Source: an uncultured Oscillospiraceae bacterium | Lineage (GTDB): Bacteria; Bacillota; Clostridia; Oscillospirales; Acutalibacteraceae | NCBI GenBank assembly: GCA_900540295.1 | Contig: UQFM01000034.1 | Span: 1-17,773 of the forward strand | Reading direction: 5' to 3' | Length of the DNA stretch: 17,773 nucleotides | In this document: in pieces, positions 16,001 to 17,773 of the stretch | Numbering within the stretch: position 1 is the first letter of the stretch | Layout of the letters: each line of letters starts with the position of its first letter | Notes under the pieces: generated by a model | Database searches by the model: none | What the model saw: the letters and a program-made list of their open reading frames with translations, nothing else | What the model was told of the DNA's origin: nothing | Position numbers and translations under genes: made by a program

Positions 16001-17773
16001 ACCCGAAAACACAAAATCCGTCTGGGTTTTCGTAGGCTTTGCAGGCAGCAGCGGGACGTTTTATATTGACAGTCTTCAGCTGGAACGCGGCAGCGGATTC
16101 GGTGCATATAACCTTTTGGCAAACAGTGATTTCTCCGCACAGAGCACACAAATGCTGTCGGATTGGTCAGGTGCGTCCGATTATACCTTAAGCACACAAA
16201 CTGTAAACACTTTACCTTGTATAACAGCGTCTTACCCAGCCGCTGTCGATGCCGACTACACCCTGTCGCAAACTGTACCGCTGAACGGCAAAGCGGGTGA
16301 CCTTGTAAACTTCGGCGGCTGGATGAAGGCAGATACCGTCTCTAACGAAACAGACTGCTTATTGGCACAGCTTATGCCGAACGAGACCAATTTCCTCGGT
16401 GACCGCTTTGCGGGCGTCACTTTGACCTACACCTACACGACCGAGGAAGACGGACAAACCGTAACCAAAACAGAAACCGAAAAGAAATCCATACAGGATT
16501 TTATTTCGGGGTGGCAATTTATCTCACACTCTGTTATACTGAAAGGGGACTGTACAGAAGTCACCTTCGCATTTACATACACAAAGCACTTTGCGGCAGT
16601 ATCTGTTGCGAAGCCTTGCCTGTCTTTAGACACGCTTCCGACCTTTACAGAGGAAGAAGAACAGCCAAGCGGCGGTGAAACGGAAACACCCCCTGCCCCT
16701 GTCTTTTGCGTATGCGGTGAAACCTGCCGATACGGCGATGGCTGTCCCTGCGACTGTGCAGACGCCGAAAGCTGTAACTGCCCCGAATGCAAAGGCTGTG
16801 TTTGCGAAAGCTGTACGCGTTTCGCCTGCACCTGCCGCTGCGAAAGCGAAGAAGTCTGCGAATGTCCGCAGTGCAAAAAGCTGTTTGACATCACCTATGA
16901 TGAATTCGGCAATCTGCTGTCTCTCTCGATTGCAGGATACAGCGCCGACCAACTGCTCACCATGCTCACAAAACGCACGTTCTCGGCAAGCGGCAACTAT
17001 ATGACTTCCACAACCGATGAAAACGGTGCAACCGTACAATATACCTACAACGAATCCAACGGTATGCTCACCCAAGAGACAGATGCGCGCGGCAATTCTA
17101 CGGAATACAGCTACAACGCCATGGGTGCGCTGACACAGGTCAAAACGCCTGTTTCGGGTTTGCAGAAAGAGGCGCTCGGGCTGGTTCAGCCAAAAGCTAT
17201 GGTGACAAACTATGCCTATCTCAACGACAGAGTGGTCACCATTCAGCACAACGACTTTGCTTACTATATCGACTATGACCAATGGAACAACGTGGACCGT
17301 TTGTACGCCAACGAACTGAACGCGGCGCTGGGACCTCTTGCAGACGGTTATGTCGCAAAATACACCTACGGTACAGGCGCAAACCACAGCCGATTGGAAA
17401 GCGTGTGCTACGGCAACGGCGGCACGGTGCATTACCGTTATGACGAAAACAACCGTATTGTCGGCATCAGCTATGACGGCGGTAAAACAGACCGATTCAT
17501 TTACGGATACGATGCACTCGGCAATATAACGTTTGTACATGACGCGCAGTCTATGCGCACCGTTTTGTATAACGAAAGCTCTGTAGAAGTCTATTTCGGT
17601 TCGGATCTGATTTATTTCAGCGGTATTGATTCCGAGGGCAACCGCTTAGAATACAACGGCGGCGAATTTGTGCTTATCACGAAAGAAACGGAATCCGCAC
17701 GCGACCCCGAAACAGGCATTACCGCGTCCAAAAAAGAATTTATTGCGGACAACGTGCGCGCGGAATTGCTGAA
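13065..17773 (+). CDS. WapA-like DNRLRE/YD-repeat giant surface protein (3' end outside window)
   Basis: Open from ATG 13065 to the right edge: 1569 codons with no stop, truncated only by the window. A signal peptide (about 1-31) has KSLKKQ, a hydrophobic core and QAAA, so the protein is exported. Residues 50-305 resemble the WapA N-terminal region (VPLHQKKNGVWTDIDNTL; YPVVLDPMVV). A DNRLRE-like domain spans about 306-482 and an RHS entry motif YGNGWLTNYNR begins at 561. YD repeats (FDTLGRLIKI, TYDDNGNLTQV, TYDNFGRICGV) cover about 650-786. Two carbohydrate-binding-like modules follow (about 862-1016 and 1016-1185; NLLQNQSFENGLTDW, NLLANSDFS). After an acidic, Pro-rich linker comes an 18-cysteine insert (1215-1270), then YD repeats from 1274 onward. 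By family analogy, YD repeats form a shell that can carry a C-terminal toxin or adhesin; any such tip lies beyond the window. A GGGGGA site precedes the ATG. Confidence 0.93.
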   Translation, partial: MKSLKKQGNKIISVILVLLFVLQMMPLQAAAHISAQQMTADTEVSETPEANEPISLLYELPDKRDEYTKVYKKSDNTCTAYISSVPLHQKKNGVWTDIDNTLCPQESDGKAVYTNTDNPLQVTFPQTLSHLDGITMENNGYTLSFTVENIQQSDAVLTSNTASDFADSDIPDTLKVQSETAVYADVFPQTALEYSIHSKSVKENIIIDSPDGVRAEYTFRLQADAVLSAQLSSDGSVQFLSPDGQEAFYLPAPFMKDANNTVSDAIEVSLTELNGEYILTYRPEQAWLKHAKRQYPVVLDPMVVLEEDWFTQAAVTSESPDENFCNSSLNIVANGLTVNENGDVIPAQPYAETYVQLHLDKIKVLTEDITPIDVQFVFAGGGTNLAAYEITQALDLQEVTYNTKPMRAAEPTDYYINDSFNDLQAVHFNITKLFNSWLAGEKENNGFAVYAYDNTKPASGIFFSRGSKIGNSFITMDFVESSGCNNNFDYHTQDIDRAGTSYINDFSQRLTVKRDDISISGNVMPVGISFLYNPAIFLKIDKYLRLFADAEDGSAPCPAVYGNGWLTNYNRFLYINELLSLESAAISYADENGSIVHFDITEAEDGTLTVTDADGKGYALTGFEAIPENCVTNGIEYLRLQTPNGTVEQFDTLGRLIKIYKEKYPAQSVNISYAVTAEAEDTGNIYAIDSITDGTGRKYDFVYDTNSGRLKNIRCYTPDGTEIKAGGSASALKMTYTYDDNGNLTQVGFPDGGAAYYEYNEQNRLTAANSRNMYKLAYTYDNFGRICGVTEFAQDISKLTGFQKGNSITITADGPKQVTFSDESGAYETVQFDKYGKTMLVTDARGNYTEAESGIQRTVGANLLQNQSFENGLTDWEQDAGNTAVTLTDSDAHSGTHAVKISDTSDSYAGISQNVAVPEGGVYTFSAYIKAPNGYAATDRLTMTATATDEIGETELAVAVRTVAAVSAEYARYSITLTAPENTKSVWVFVGFAGSSGTFYIDSLQLERGSGFGAYNLLANSDFSAQSTQMLSDWSGASDYTLSTQTVNTLPCITASYPAAVDADYTLSQTVPLNGKAGDLVNFGGWMKADTVSNETDCLLAQLMPNETNFLGDRFAGVTLTYTYTTEEDGQTVTKTETEKKSIQDFISGWQFISHSVILKGDCTEVTFAFTYTKHFAAVSVAKPCLSLDTLPTFTEEEEQPSGGETETPPAPVFCVCGETCRYGDGCPCDCADAESCNCPECKGCVCESCTRFACTCRCESEEVCECPQCKKLFDITYDEFGNLLSLSIAGYSADQLLTMLTKRTFSASGNYMTSTTDENGATVQYTYNESNGMLTQETDARGNSTEYSYNAMGALTQVKTPVSGLQKEALGLVQPKAMVTNYAYLNDRVVTIQHNDFAYYIDYDQWNNVDRLYANELNAALGPLADGYVAKYTYGTGANHSRLESVCYGNGGTVHYRYDENNRIVGISYDGGKTDRFIYGYDALGNITFVHDAQSMRTVLYNESSVEVYFGSDLIYFSGIDSEGNRLEYNGGEFVLITKETESARDPETGITASKKEFIADNVRAELL
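16707..16874 (+). other. tandem nine-cysteine repeats within the WapA-like protein
   Basis: Residues 1215-1270 of the surface protein hold 18 cysteines in 56 residues. They form two tandem copies of one pattern: CxC, 2-3 residues, C, 4-5 residues, CxCxC, 5 residues, CxCPxC followed by Lys. Copy 1 spans 1215-1242 and copy 2 spans 1245-1270. They share CVC at the start, an acidic stretch before the last group, and a CxCPxCK end. The insert sits between a Pro/Glu-rich linker and the second YD block. It could be a disulfide-knotted spacer or bind metal ions. I do not recognise it as a named domain. Confidence 0.8.

Noticed and set aside
16626..17540. A 304-codon minus-strand open frame opposite the second YD block
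   Set aside because: Its product is rich in Val, Ala and Cys with no domain, and it lacks a ribosome binding site. It mirrors the biased codons of the YD gene, which often leave long antisense frames. The plus-strand frame has clear domain motifs over the same bases.
1..17773. CRISPR arrays, insertion sequences, tRNA or rRNA genes, prophage genes
   Set aside because: I saw no regularly spaced direct repeats, transposase motifs, cloverleaf-like RNA or phage proteins anywhere in the window. The YD repeats are protein-level and too diverged to be DNA repeats.

Overview
The window looks like chromosomal DNA from a mid-GC member of the Firmicutes, most likely class Clostridia. The basis is the AddB-AddA recombination nuclease pair with an iron-sulfur AddB, the strong AGGAG-type ribosome binding sites, sigma-A-like promoters and a giant WapA/YD-repeat surface protein. 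The lineage is inferred from gene content; no rRNA or tRNA gene is present to confirm it.

Region 1 (1-8312, leftward): a probable three-gene operon runs GH27 glycosidase > addB > addA. A good extended -10 promoter sits at 8342-8370. The gap between the first two genes is 22 bp, and addB and addA overlap by 4 bp. AddAB processes double-strand DNA ends for recombination. The GH27 enzyme is cytoplasmic and has a non-canonical active site. Left of addA lies only a short AT-rich stretch with a possible leftward promoter for the next gene.

Region 2 (8313-10153): a membrane-anchored or secreted N-acetylmuramoyl-L-alanine amidase (rightward) converges on a short-chain dehydrogenase/reductase (leftward). 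One symmetrical hairpin at 9181-9214, with A and T tracts on its two sides, can end both transcripts.

Region 3 (10210-12339, rightward): a two-gene unit encodes a compact YgjP-like zinc hydrolase and a five-helix membrane protein with a probably external metallophosphoesterase domain.

Region 4 (12340-17773, rightward): a small XRE-type DNA-binding protein with its own terminator is followed by a very large secreted protein that is still open at the right edge (1569 codons seen). This protein has a signal peptide, a WapA-like N-terminal region with a DNRLRE-like domain, a first YD-repeat block, two carbohydrate-binding-like modules, a cysteine-rich insert made of two tandem nine-cysteine repeats, and a second YD-repeat block. 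It resembles WapA/RHS polymorphic-toxin carriers. The part that would hold a toxin tip and an immunity gene lies beyond the window, so that role is unproven.

The most novel points are the paired nine-cysteine repeats, the diverged active site of the GH27 enzyme, and the truncated WapA-like protein. Every intergenic gap is shorter than 300 bp.
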